This document shows, piece by piece, positions 8,391 through 16,395 of a stretch of DNA of 48,647 nucleotides. Position 1 is the stretch's first letter, and each line of letters opens with the position of its first letter. The position numbers were made by a program, and so were the translations under genes. This DNA comes from a virus. Below the pieces are notes generated by a model. The model was given only the letters and a program-made list of their open reading frames with translations. It was not told the origin of the DNA and ran no database searches. The stretch spans positions 1 through 48,647 of the IMG/VR virus record IMGVR_UViG_3300042458_001375; one strand, 5' to 3'.

Positions 8391-11114
8391 ATGAAAGAAA
8401 AATTATTATTTGTAACACCGCATTTATCAACTGGGGGTTTACCGCAATATCTTCTCAAACAAATTGAAGAATTTCTTCCTGTATATAATATTTATGTCAT
8501 TGAAATAGCAAATGTAAGCGGTGATTATGTTGTACAAAAGAATAAGATTAAAGAACTTGTAAATGTTATTACACTTGGGGATGATAAATCTGAAATATTA
8601 ACACACATAAATAACATTAGTCCTGACATTATTCATTTTCAAGAAGTACCTGAATTCAATTTGTCAGATGATATCCTTTTCAAGATATTTCAACGTGACC
8701 AAGGTTATAAGATATTTGTCACCACACATGGATCATGGACAAATCCAAATGATATAAAATTTCATCCAGATAAATATATCTTAGTATCAGAATGGAGCAA
8801 GAAGCAATTTGTAAAAACAGGAGTTCCATTAACCATATGGGAATACCACATTCCAAAGAAAATACCAAAGAAAAAGCAAAAACAAGAACTCCTTGGATTT
8901 GACCCCTCTTATAAACATGTCCTACATGTTGGATTATTTACACAAGGTAAAAACCAAAAGGAAATAATTGAAGTCGCTAGATTGTGCCAAGATGAGAAAA
9001 TAATATTTCATTTTGTTGGAAATATGGCTGGAAACTTCTATGAATATTGGAAACCAATATTGGATGATTTACCAAAGAATTGCGTTATACACGGGGAACA
9101 AGAAAACCCATTGAATTATTATGAAGCGTCTGATTTATTCTATTTCCCATCAATATATGAATTGAATCCCTTATCATTAAAAGAAGCATCATCCTTTGGT
9201 CTTAAAATTATAACAAAAAACTTACATACATATGAAAATTATTATGATAATAAGGCAGTATATTCCACAGATAACCCAGAAGAGAATAAGAAATTATTAA
9301 TCAATCTATTGAATGAAGATAAAAAAAGAAATGAAGATGAAGTAACCATTGTATTGGCTCACACAAATAACTTATTTAGAAAAAATATGCTAAAAAGATG
9401 TTTGTCAACCATCAATACAGAAATCATATTATCATGCAATAAACCAGTTGATGAAGAAACCCAATCATTATGTGATTATGTATTATATTCAAAAGATAAT
9501 CAATTATTGGATAAAGATGAATATGAAGAACATAATGTTATATTTGAATATTGGAAGATAAATGCAAAAGGGGAAAAAACAAGTACTTCAATGCCTTTTG
9601 AACATAGTTTTGGAGTTTATAACTTAATAAAGCAGGGTGTCAACTTTGCAGATAAATTAAACAAAAAGAAAATACATATTGTAAATTATGATACATTAAT
9701 ATATTCTGACACATTAAATGATAATTATAAACAGCTTAATTCAAAGGATTTAATTTTATATTACAATAATAACATAGATAAAAATGATGGATATAAAACC
9801 AATTTCTTTTCTGGCAACATAACCCCATTATTGGAGTTATTTAACTATTACAAAACAAAATTAATATTTTATATCAACTTCAAGAAGTTTGAGGAAAAAA
9901 TGTATGATTTAATCAAAGATTATAAGTTTAATGTTGTTGAAAAATGCTTAACTGATAAAGTAACAACAGACTTGGAAGGTGTTCATAACCAATTTTCAAG
10001 TTTTGACATATATGAATTAAAAACAACTGATATTGAACCAAATATTAATATTAATTTTATTGATGGTCCATTTGTTGAAATAACTGGTGGTCCAAACATA
10101 AGATATGATATTACATTCAAAAATAAAAAAACAAACAAAATTGAATACAAATCAAATATTGGGAGAAACAATTGGACAAAATCATCCATAAAATATTTTG
10201 TTGATTGGGAAATCACTGTTAGCAACCAAAAAGGGAAACATGTCTTTAATATGGATTTAACCAATAAAAGGGTTTATATTGCCATTGATTCAAAATCTCT
10301 TGGTGATTCCGTTGCATGGATGCCTTACATTGATGAATTCTCAAAAAAACATAATTGCAAGGTTGTTGCATCAACCTTCTGGAATAACTTCTTTGAAAAA
10401 ACATATCCAAACATTGAGTTCATTATACCTGGTCAAGTTGCCCAAAATATACATGCAAAATATACCCTTGGTTGGTTCTATAATAATCAAATGGAACCAA
10501 TATTACCAAATATAATACCATTACAAATGACAGCAACAAATATCCTTGGCCTAGATTATACCGAAATAAAACCAACCATTGATTTCATACCAAAGAAAAG
10601 ACCCATAAAAGAAAAATACATAACAATTGCAACCCACTCCACATCAGCCTTAAAATTCTGGCTATACCCAAATGGATGGGATGAACTAACAGAATTTTTA
10701 AATAGCAAAGGATATACCGTTATAAACATTTCAAAAGAAGGAAATAATATCAAAAATGCCATAACTCCAAACAATTATGACATAAATAACATTATGAATT
10801 ATATTCACCATTCTGAAATATTCATTGGTCTGGGAAGTGGCTTGAGTTGGTTAAGTTGGGCAATTAATAAACATGTGGTTATGATTAACAATTTCACTGA
10901 TTTAAATCATGAATTCACAACAAATACAACAAGAATATATAATCATAATGTATGCAACTCTTGTTGGACAAACCCAAACTTCAAATTTGATAAAGGAGAT
11001 TGGAACTGGTGCCCAATACATAAAGGAACATCCAGACAACACGAATGCCAAAAAAGTATAACACCCGAAGATGTTATACTTAATTTGAAACAGCATACAA
11101 ATTTAAATATTTGA
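8391..11114 (+). CDS. Three-module glycosyltransferase with C-terminal BAHT-type O-heptosyltransferase domain
   Basis: This 907-residue protein is almost the only plus-strand gene in the window. Residues 1-305 look like a GT-B glycosyltransferase of the GT4 type (FVTPHLSTGGLPQYLLKQI, then HVGLFTQGKNQ and a YFPSIYELNPLSLKEA nucleotide-sugar site). Residues from about 316 (TIVLAHTNNLFRKNMLKRCL) resemble a degenerate GT-A/GT2-like domain. Residues about 558-895 match the bacterial autotransporter heptosyltransferase family (Aah/TibC): GPFVEITGG, SLGDSVAWMPY, STFWNN, GLGSGLSWLSWA, and a terminal four-cysteine cluster (C855, C858, C874, C886) in the place of that family's iron site. That family attaches heptose to Ser/Thr of adhesins. 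Action on phage fibres or host surface proteins is inferred. The final 12 bases overlap the convergent GT9-like gene. Confidence 0.82.
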   Translation: MKEKLLFVTPHLSTGGLPQYLLKQIEEFLPVYNIYVIEIANVSGDYVVQKNKIKELVNVITLGDDKSEILTHINNISPDIIHFQEVPEFNLSDDILFKIFQRDQGYKIFVTTHGSWTNPNDIKFHPDKYILVSEWSKKQFVKTGVPLTIWEYHIPKKIPKKKQKQELLGFDPSYKHVLHVGLFTQGKNQKEIIEVARLCQDEKIIFHFVGNMAGNFYEYWKPILDDLPKNCVIHGEQENPLNYYEASDLFYFPSIYELNPLSLKEASSFGLKIITKNLHTYENYYDNKAVYSTDNPEENKKLLINLLNEDKKRNEDEVTIVLAHTNNLFRKNMLKRCLSTINTEIILSCNKPVDEETQSLCDYVLYSKDNQLLDKDEYEEHNVIFEYWKINAKGEKTSTSMPFEHSFGVYNLIKQGVNFADKLNKKKIHIVNYDTLIYSDTLNDNYKQLNSKDLILYYNNNIDKNDGYKTNFFSGNITPLLELFNYYKTKLIFYINFKKFEEKMYDLIKDYKFNVVEKCLTDKVTTDLEGVHNQFSSFDIYELKTTDIEPNININFIDGPFVEITGGPNIRYDITFKNKKTNKIEYKSNIGRNNWTKSSIKYFVDWEITVSNQKGKHVFNMDLTNKRVYIAIDSKSLGDSVAWMPYIDEFSKKHNCKVVASTFWNNFFEKTYPNIEFIIPGQVAQNIHAKYTLGWFYNNQMEPILPNIIPLQMTATNILGLDYTEIKPTIDFIPKKRPIKEKYITIATHSTSALKFWLYPNGWDELTEFLNSKGYTVINISKEGNNIKNAITPNNYDINNIMNYIHHSEIFIGLGSGLSWLSWAINKHVVMINNFTDLNHEFTTNTTRIYNHNVCNSCWTNPNFKFDKGDWNWCPIHKGTSRQHECQKSITPEDVILNLKQHTNLNI

Positions 11115-11990
11115 TATAACAAAATCCATATCAAACATTTCATCCAATGTGCTATACGGACACTCATGTACATTAAAATCAAACTGATAGTCAAACAAGT
11201 ATGAACCAATTAATTGGTTCTTGTTTTTGGGCTGATTTGCAACAATATTATTGTGCAAGTCATACCCAAAAACCTTGGGTGATGTTCCAATCCAAAACAC
11301 AGTTGACCGCAAATTAATAGCAACTGCCGCATGTTGCAAAGAAGAATCTATTAAAAATCTCTTGGACGAAACTGTCAATATACTAAACAACTCCATATTA
11401 GATAACTTAACATCAAGCCTCTCTGTATCATTCAAAACATAACCACCTTTCCTTGTTATATGGAATATATGGTGGCTGTCCTTGTACTTGTCAACAATCA
11501 ATTGTGCAATATCTTGTGGCATATCCCTACACCAAGAATATATATTCTTTGATTCTAAATCACCACCAGATGTTTGTAATACCACCACTGGTTTATCCCT
11601 AAACCATTTCTTTGCATTAACCTTCTCTGCGTAATTTGGGAAAAGTTGGGGTATCTGATTGCTATACTCTATATTAAGCAAATCACACCAGTTACTTACC
11701 AGATGCTTCTCCTTATGTATATGACCCGTTTGATGATACGGCTCATGTCTAAAAACAAGAGTATCCTTGTTCTCTACAAAATCCTGGTAAAAGTAGGGGC
11801 AATTACCTAATGGATACACCCTATCAACATAAGGATTATTTAGAAAAACTTCAGGATATGATACAACCATTATAAGTTGTCTATCTGGATAAATTTCTTT
11901 TATTGTCTTTGGTAATGATGTAGCTGCAACATTCTTTCCTAATCCACCTTGAATGTGCCATACTAAAATTTTTTCTGTTGTTAAATCCAT
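11103..11990 (-). CDS. GT9-like (heptosyltransferase-type) glycosyltransferase
   Basis: The protein has 295 residues when started at the ATG at 11990. The frame is open upstream to a TTG at 12029, but that extension covers only a relic of the propeller-cassette boundary and gives no recognisable fold. The start ILVWHIQGGLGKNVAATSLP is the glycine-rich first loop of GT9-type enzymes, which use ADP-heptose or similar donors. PVVVLQTSGGDLESKNIYSW and FLIDSSLQHAAVAINLRSTVFW match the C-terminal Rossmann half, where donor binding occurs. It converges on the 907-residue glycosyltransferase with a 12-base overlap. Its acceptor is unknown. Being next to the fibre heads and a second heptosyltransferase-like domain suggests a shared glycosylation role. 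Confidence 0.75.
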   Translation of the reverse strand: MDLTTEKILVWHIQGGLGKNVAATSLPKTIKEIYPDRQLIMVVSYPEVFLNNPYVDRVYPLGNCPYFYQDFVENKDTLVFRHEPYHQTGHIHKEKHLVSNWCDLLNIEYSNQIPQLFPNYAEKVNAKKWFRDKPVVVLQTSGGDLESKNIYSWCRDMPQDIAQLIVDKYKDSHHIFHITRKGGYVLNDTERLDVKLSNMELFSILTVSSKRFLIDSSLQHAAVAINLRSTVFWIGTSPKVFGYDLHNNIVANQPKNKNQLIGSYLFDYQFDFNVHECPYSTLDEMFDMDFVISNI

Positions 11991-12061
11991 TAATTTTTTA
12001 TTTATAGGTTTTATAATTATAAGACGCAATCTACTATTGTGTATGATGATTTTTAAAACAT

Positions 12062-13006
12062 TTATAAAATAATGTCTCTTATTATTAAAATATCTCCATC
12101 ATATTCTTCTGTACAAGATCCTGATGGAGTTCCTCCAAAAGCAAGCCCTACGCTTTGTGTTCCTGCTCCTGCTAAAGAACACCTTGCTATTAATAATGCT
12201 CCGCGTGATGACCAAGATGTGCCATTATATTCTTCTGTACAAGATTTTGGAGAATAACTAGCAGCACCACCAAAAGCAAGTCCTGCATTCTGTGAGCCTG
12301 CTCCTGCTAAAGAACCCCTTCCTTCTATCAATGCACCTCCTGTTGTCCAAGTTGTGCCATTGTATTCTTCTGTATAAGATGTTGGTCCATAACCACCACC
12401 TCCTAATGCAAGTCCTGCATTTTGTGTTCCTACTCCTGCTAAAGAACTCCTTGCTTCTATCAATGCACCGCCTGATGACCACGATATACCATCATATTCT
12501 TCTGTACAAGATATTGGAGAATAACCACCGCCCCCCATAGCAAGTCCTGCATTCTGTGTTCCTACTCCTGCTAAAGAACTCCTTGCTTCTATCAATGCAC
12601 CCCCTGCTGACCAAGCCGTACCATTATATTCTTCGGTACATGAACCTGAATAACTACCACCAAAAGCAAGTCCTGCGTTTTCTGTTCCTGCTCCTGCTAA
12701 AAAATGTCTTGCTGTTATTAATGCACCCCCTGCTGACCAACTTGTGCCATTATATTCTTCTGTACATGATAAACCTTCATTACAATATCCTCCAAAAGCA
12801 AGTCCTTCATTCTGTGTTCCTGCTCCTGCTAAACCAAGTCTTGCTGTTATCAATGCACCTCCTGCAGACCAGGATCCTAAAAAAGTGCAATATGATGCCA
12901 TTGATTTCAAATTTGTTGTATCAAACCATAAACATACAGTATCAGTGCATATTACTGCTGGTCTATTTGCAACTCCTATTATTTCTGTACTTTGTAATTT
13001 TGCCAT
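12062..13006 (-). CDS. Kelch-like six-bladed beta-propeller, paralogue 1 (putative receptor-binding head)
   Basis: This 314-residue protein consists of a 45-residue N-terminal module (MAKLQSTEIIGVANRPAV, then VCLWFDTTNL) and six repeats of about 41 residues of the type EEYNGTSWSAGGAL-TAR, LAGAGTQNAGLAFGG. This is a kelch pattern (E-Y, W, R, GG). A lone final CTEEYDG strand could pair with the first blade and close a six-bladed ring. Loops between GG and CTEEY vary in length and sequence, which is where a ligand would bind. It is the third of three tandem paralogues. Its C terminus (DILIIRDIIL) differs from the IVDSIR end of the other two, so the cassette end has been altered. The role in receptor binding is inferred. 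Confidence 0.7.
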   Translation of the reverse strand: MAKLQSTEIIGVANRPAVICTDTVCLWFDTTNLKSMASYCTFLGSWSAGGALITARLGLAGAGTQNEGLAFGGYCNEGLSCTEEYNGTSWSAGGALITARHFLAGAGTENAGLAFGGSYSGSCTEEYNGTAWSAGGALIEARSSLAGVGTQNAGLAMGGGGYSPISCTEEYDGISWSSGGALIEARSSLAGVGTQNAGLALGGGGYGPTSYTEEYNGTTWTTGGALIEGRGSLAGAGSQNAGLAFGGAASYSPKSCTEEYNGTSWSSRGALLIARCSLAGAGTQSVGLAFGGTPSGSCTEEYDGDILIIRDIIL

Positions 13007-13007
13007 A

Positions 13008-13955
13008 TTATCGTATTGAATCTACTATTGTTATTGTTTTAGTGTACTCTTCTGTACAAGAAACTCCATTATTCATATACCCACCTATAGCAAGTCCTGC
13101 GCTTTGTGTTCCTGCACCTGCTAGTGTGTGCCTTGCTACTATCATTGCCCCACCTACTGACCAAGATGCGCCATCATATTCTTCTGTACAAGAAACACCA
13201 GTATTTGTTACTATGCCTCCTATAAAAAGTCCTTCATTCTGTGTTCCTGTCCCTGTACCTTCTCTTCCTATTATCAATGCACCACCTGTTAACCAAGTTG
13301 TGCCGTTGTATTCTTCAGTGCAATCACCATTTGGAAATGTTCCCCCAAAAGCAAGTCCTGCATTCTGTGTTCCTGCTCCTGCTAAATTATGTCTTGAACT
13401 AATCAATGCGCCACCTGTTGACCAAGATGTACCATTGTACTCTTCAGTGCAGGTACTACTATTATTTACAAAACCTCCAAATGCAAGTCCTGCGTCCTGT
13501 GTACCTGCACTTGCTGGTCCAAACCTCGCTATTATCAATGCTCCGCCTGCTAACCAAGATGTCCCATCGTATTCTTCTGTACAAGAAAGAGCGCCCGGAT
13601 TACGGCCTCCAAACACAAGTCCTACACTCTGTGTCCCTGCTCCTCCTAACCGATATCTTGCTATTGATAATGCTCCGCCTGCTGACCATGATGTACCATC
13701 GTATTCTTCCGTGCAAGAAAGAATACTACCATTATACCCGCCTATAGCAAGTCCTGCATTCTGCGTCCCTGCTCCTGCTAAATAACCTCTTGCTGTTATC
13801 AATGCATTCCCTGCCGACCAGGATCCTGAAAAACCGGAATATGAGAAAACTAACTGTTTAATTGTTGTATTAAACCATAAACATACAGTATCAGCGCATA
13901 TTACTGCTGGTCTATTTGCAACTCCTATTATTTCTGTACTTTGTAATTTTGCCAT
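13008..13955 (-). CDS. Kelch-like six-bladed beta-propeller, paralogue 2
   Basis: This 315-residue protein has the same layout as its neighbours: an N-terminal module almost identical to paralogue 1 (MAKLQSTEIIGVANRPAV), six W/R/GG blades and a closing CTEEY strand. It differs mostly in the loops after each GG (for example GGRNPGALS, GGFVNNSST, GGIVTNTGVS). One blade has decayed around REGTGTGTQNEGLFIGG. It is separated from paralogues 1 and 3 by a single base on each side (TAA-T-ATG), so the three are one operon and probably arose by tandem duplication. No signal peptide is present. Either three alternative heads or a hetero-oligomeric head would fit; the sequence does not decide. Confidence 0.7.
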   Translation of the reverse strand: MAKLQSTEIIGVANRPAVICADTVCLWFNTTIKQLVFSYSGFSGSWSAGNALITARGYLAGAGTQNAGLAIGGYNGSILSCTEEYDGTSWSAGGALSIARYRLGGAGTQSVGLVFGGRNPGALSCTEEYDGTSWLAGGALIIARFGPASAGTQDAGLAFGGFVNNSSTCTEEYNGTSWSTGGALISSRHNLAGAGTQNAGLAFGGTFPNGDCTEEYNGTTWLTGGALIIGREGTGTGTQNEGLFIGGIVTNTGVSCTEEYDGASWSVGGAMIVARHTLAGAGTQSAGLAIGGYMNNGVSCTEEYTKTITIVDSIR

Positions 13956-13956
13956 A

Positions 13957-14907
13957 TTATCGTATTGAATCTATTATTGCGATTGTTTTAATGTATTCTT
14001 CTGTACAAGAAACACATGAACCATTATACCCACCCATAGCAAGTCCTGCACTTTGCGTCCCTGCTCCTGCTAAAGAACATCTCACTGATAATAATTTGCC
14101 GCCTGCCACCCAAGAACTGCCGTTATATTCTTGTGTATCAGGCACAGCAAAAGAGTTACCACCAAAAGCAAGTCCTGCATTCTGTGTTCCTGCTCCTGCT
14201 AAGCCACATTTTGCTGTTATCAACGCACCTCCTGCTGACCAAGATGTACCATTGTATTCTTCTGTGCAAGATCCTGATGGAGTTCCTCCAAAAGCAAGTC
14301 CTGCATTCTGTGTTCCTGCTCCTGCTAAAGAACTCCTTGCTTCTATCAATGCACCTCCTGTTGCCCAAGTTGTACCATCATATTCTTCTGTGCAAGATGA
14401 TGGAGAATAACTAGCATAACCTCCTAATGCAAGTCCTGCATTTTGTGTTCCTACTCCTGCTAAAGAACTCCTTGCTTCTATCAATGCACCGCCTGATGAC
14501 CACGATGTGCCATTATATTCTTCTGTACAAGATATTGGAGAATAACTAGCGCCTCCCCCAAAAGCAAGTCCTTCATTCTGTGTTCCTGCTCCTGCTAAAC
14601 CAAGTCTTGCTATTGATAATGCACCACCTGCTGACCAAGATGCACCATCGTATTCTTCTGTACAAGATTTTGGAGAAAAACTAGCAAAGCCTCCAAACAC
14701 AAGACCTGCATCTTGCGTTCCTGCTCCTGCTAAACCACATCTTGCTGTTATCATTGCGCCACCTACTGACCAAGGAGGACTATATCCACAATATGAAATG
14801 ACTGGTTTTAAATTAACTGTATCAAACCAAATGCACATCGTATTTGAACATATTGTTGCAGGTCTATTTGCAACTCCTATTATTTCTGTACTTTGTAATT
14901 TTGCCAT
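13957..14907 (-). CDS. Kelch-like six-bladed beta-propeller, paralogue 3 (first in operon)
   Basis: This 316-residue protein has the shared N-terminal module with CIWFDTVNLKPVISYCGY. That segment is clearly related to CFWFDTVNLEPMVSYCGY in the 1316-residue fibre, upstream of that fibre's own propeller. Six blades follow, one with a noncanonical start (TQEYNGSSWVAGGKL). Several loops (SYSPKS, SYSPIS, TPSGS) recur in paralogue 1 or in the giant fibre at the nucleotide level. The gene heads the propeller operon, with TATTTATA 13 bases before its ATG. It is probably a detachable or alternative receptor-binding head; this role is inferred from homology to the fibre head. Confidence 0.72.
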   Translation of the reverse strand: MAKLQSTEIIGVANRPATICSNTMCIWFDTVNLKPVISYCGYSPPWSVGGAMITARCGLAGAGTQDAGLVFGGFASFSPKSCTEEYDGASWSAGGALSIARLGLAGAGTQNEGLAFGGGASYSPISCTEEYNGTSWSSGGALIEARSSLAGVGTQNAGLALGGYASYSPSSCTEEYDGTTWATGGALIEARSSLAGAGTQNAGLAFGGTPSGSCTEEYNGTSWSAGGALITAKCGLAGAGTQNAGLAFGGNSFAVPDTQEYNGSSWVAGGKLLSVRCSLAGAGTQSAGLAMGGYNGSCVSCTEEYIKTIAIIDSIR

Positions 14908-14920
14908 ATTCTTTTTTTAT

Positions 14921-14928
14921 TATAAATA
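14921..14928 (-). promoter_or_regulatory. TATTTATA element before the propeller operon
   Basis: The minus-strand TATTTATA lies 13 bases upstream of the ATG at 14907, in the 34-base gap after the sulfotransferase stop, and is followed by an A-rich stretch. It is the same element as before other first-in-unit genes. Confidence 0.4.
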
Positions 14929-14941
14929 TCATCTCCTAACT

Positions 14942-15760
14942 TTATTTATACCCAAAGAAATCATTGTACCACTTATAGGATGTCTTTATGGAATCAACTG
15001 TATATTGACCTAGCACATTTTTTGAATCATTTGGTAACATATTCAAACTATTCCTTATAATATGATCACCATATATCCCATGTATTGCATCATTTTCTAC
15101 TGTGACTTGACTTATATGTTGAAAATTATGTTTGAAATCATCTACTTCTAAATATTTATAAATGTTTCTCATCACCATTTCTGGATTACTGCATAGGTCT
15201 TCATATTTAATGAATAGAAAGTTCTTTGCTGTACCATCCAATAATGTTTGTTGTAATTTTTCCAATGAATAACCTACAGGAACTGTTTGCGCCCATAGTT
15301 CAACTCTCTTATGTGTTGTTGTCCCTTTCATTTTGATATTATCCATTGTGCCATCATCTTTATCAGGATTCATTCTAAACTTCTTCTCCATTGATGCAAA
15401 TATGGATGGTAAATCCCTAACCATATATATTACTTTTGGATTTTCTACCACATTTGATAATAGGTTATAATAAAACGCCCATACCCTATTCTTATCCAAA
15501 TAATATGGTTTTGATGTTTGTGATGAAACATATGCTTTTATACCTTCTTTACAGAAATTATAGAAACCCTCTTTCCACATTTCTGTATCACCAGCCTTTG
15601 ATTCATGGTTTTGATTGTATCCTATTCTTGCTCCTAACATCAAATCAATTAGACCTGATGTTGGTGTTACATGAAATTCAGGATTTTGTCCCATTATGTT
15701 TTGTAATAAAGTGCTACCACTCCTTGGTAACGTTGAATTAAAAAATATCTTTTGTTTCAT
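14942..15760 (-). CDS. PAPS-dependent sulfotransferase-like protein
   Basis: This 272-residue protein starts with FFNSTLPRSGSTLLQNIM, the 5'-phosphosulfate-binding loop (LPRSGST) of sulfotransferases. VIYMVRDLPSIFASMEKKFR carries the RD..S pattern of the 3'-phosphate-binding segment. NFLFIKYEDLCSNPEMVMRNIYKYLEV is the late conserved YEDL helix of the family. These enzymes move sulfate from PAPS to hydroxyls of sugars, proteins or lipids; the acceptor cannot be read here. It overlaps the upstream oxygenase by four bases (ATGA) and is the last gene of the modification unit, just before the propeller genes. Sulfation of fibre glycans or of host surface sugars are both possible. Confidence 0.82.
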   Translation of the reverse strand: MKQKIFFNSTLPRSGSTLLQNIMGQNPEFHVTPTSGLIDLMLGARIGYNQNHESKAGDTEMWKEGFYNFCKEGIKAYVSSQTSKPYYLDKNRVWAFYYNLLSNVVENPKVIYMVRDLPSIFASMEKKFRMNPDKDDGTMDNIKMKGTTTHKRVELWAQTVPVGYSLEKLQQTLLDGTAKNFLFIKYEDLCSNPEMVMRNIYKYLEVDDFKHNFQHISQVTVENDAIHGIYGDHIIRNSLNMLPNDSKNVLGQYTVDSIKTSYKWYNDFFGYK

Positions 15761-16395
15761 TTGTATCTTCCAAATATAATTTCTGAAATGGTTTCTTTAT
15801 CACCTAATGTGCCTTTTGTTAAAGCATTGACACCTAATGCTTTTCTCACCCTATTTGTATTGTTTGGTGGAACACCATGTGTTAACCAAGAGGGGAATAT
15901 TAAAAAATCATTTTTCTTTGGTTTATAATATATCTCCTCTTGTGAGAATGAATGATTTTGATAATCATCTAGTAATGATGGCTCAAAGTATGATCTATTA
16001 AATGATTTAACATCTTTTGAAAAACAAATGGCAGCATCATCCTCTTGTGCATCATAATAAAAAACACCAGCCAATAAGGTGTTTGGATGGGTATGTGCTT
16101 TATGGAATTGTTTTGGTGCTTTATATGTCAACCAGGATTGTGCAAATTGCAAATCCTCATATCTATATCTCATTACATTTGTTGCAAAATCTTTAAAGGA
16201 TTCCATAAAAAACTTATTCACCTCATCACATATTGGATTATCCAATATATAACTATTGTTTGAAATCATACCATACCCTGCTTTGGTGTCTTGCATTTCA
16301 TTCCTATCAAAATATTCAATAACCTCTTTTAAATCACCCTCATAATTTGCCACATATAAAGGTGTTGGGAATATTGCAAATACTTGTGCTTTCAT
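15757..16395 (-). CDS. 2-oxoglutarate/Fe(II) oxygenase-like protein (2OG-FeII_Oxy_5 type) A
   Basis: This 212-residue protein starts FAIFPTPLYVANYEG and carries a double-stranded beta-helix core. HTHPNTLLAGVFYY gives the proximal metal-binding histidines (H101-x-H103). FPSWLTHGVPPNNTNRVRKAL supplies the distal histidine and the Arg that binds the 2-oxoglutarate carboxylate. The HxH instead of HxD proximal pair is normal for this phage/bacterial family of uncharacterised oxygenases. It overlaps the genes on both sides by four bases, so it is made together with the sulfotransferase and its paralogue at 16392. The substrate is unknown; hydroxylation of a virion protein, a sugar or a nucleic acid are candidates. 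Confidence 0.78.
   Translation of the reverse strand: MKAQVFAIFPTPLYVANYEGDLKEVIEYFDRNEMQDTKAGYGMISNNSYILDNPICDEVNKFFMESFKDFATNVMRYRYEDLQFAQSWLTYKAPKQFHKAHTHPNTLLAGVFYYDAQEDDAAICFSKDVKSFNRSYFEPSLLDDYQNHSFSQEEIYYKPKKNDFLIFPSWLTHGVPPNNTNRVRKALGVNALTKGTLGDKETISEIIFGRYK

Larger units (their letters stand above)
12062..14907 (-). repeat. Threefold tandem duplication of the propeller gene
   Basis: Three genes of about 950 bases follow one another with near-identical first hundred bases and similar ends. Each also contains six internal repeats of about 125 bases. A 13-base relic of the cassette end (aatctactattgt, 12028-12040) matches 13019-13031 exactly and lies outside any propeller gene, showing that the array once ended differently. 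Confidence 0.85.

Noticed and set aside
11991-12029. TTG start at 12029 for the GT9-like gene
   Set aside because: The 13 extra residues have no recognisable fold and overlap a relic of the propeller cassette; the ATG at 11990 gives a normal GT9 N terminus.
12072-14410. Plus-strand frames of up to 409 codons opposite the propeller genes
   Set aside because: They are antisense shadows of the blade repeats with low-complexity products; the minus frames have kelch signatures, ATG starts and one-base spacing.
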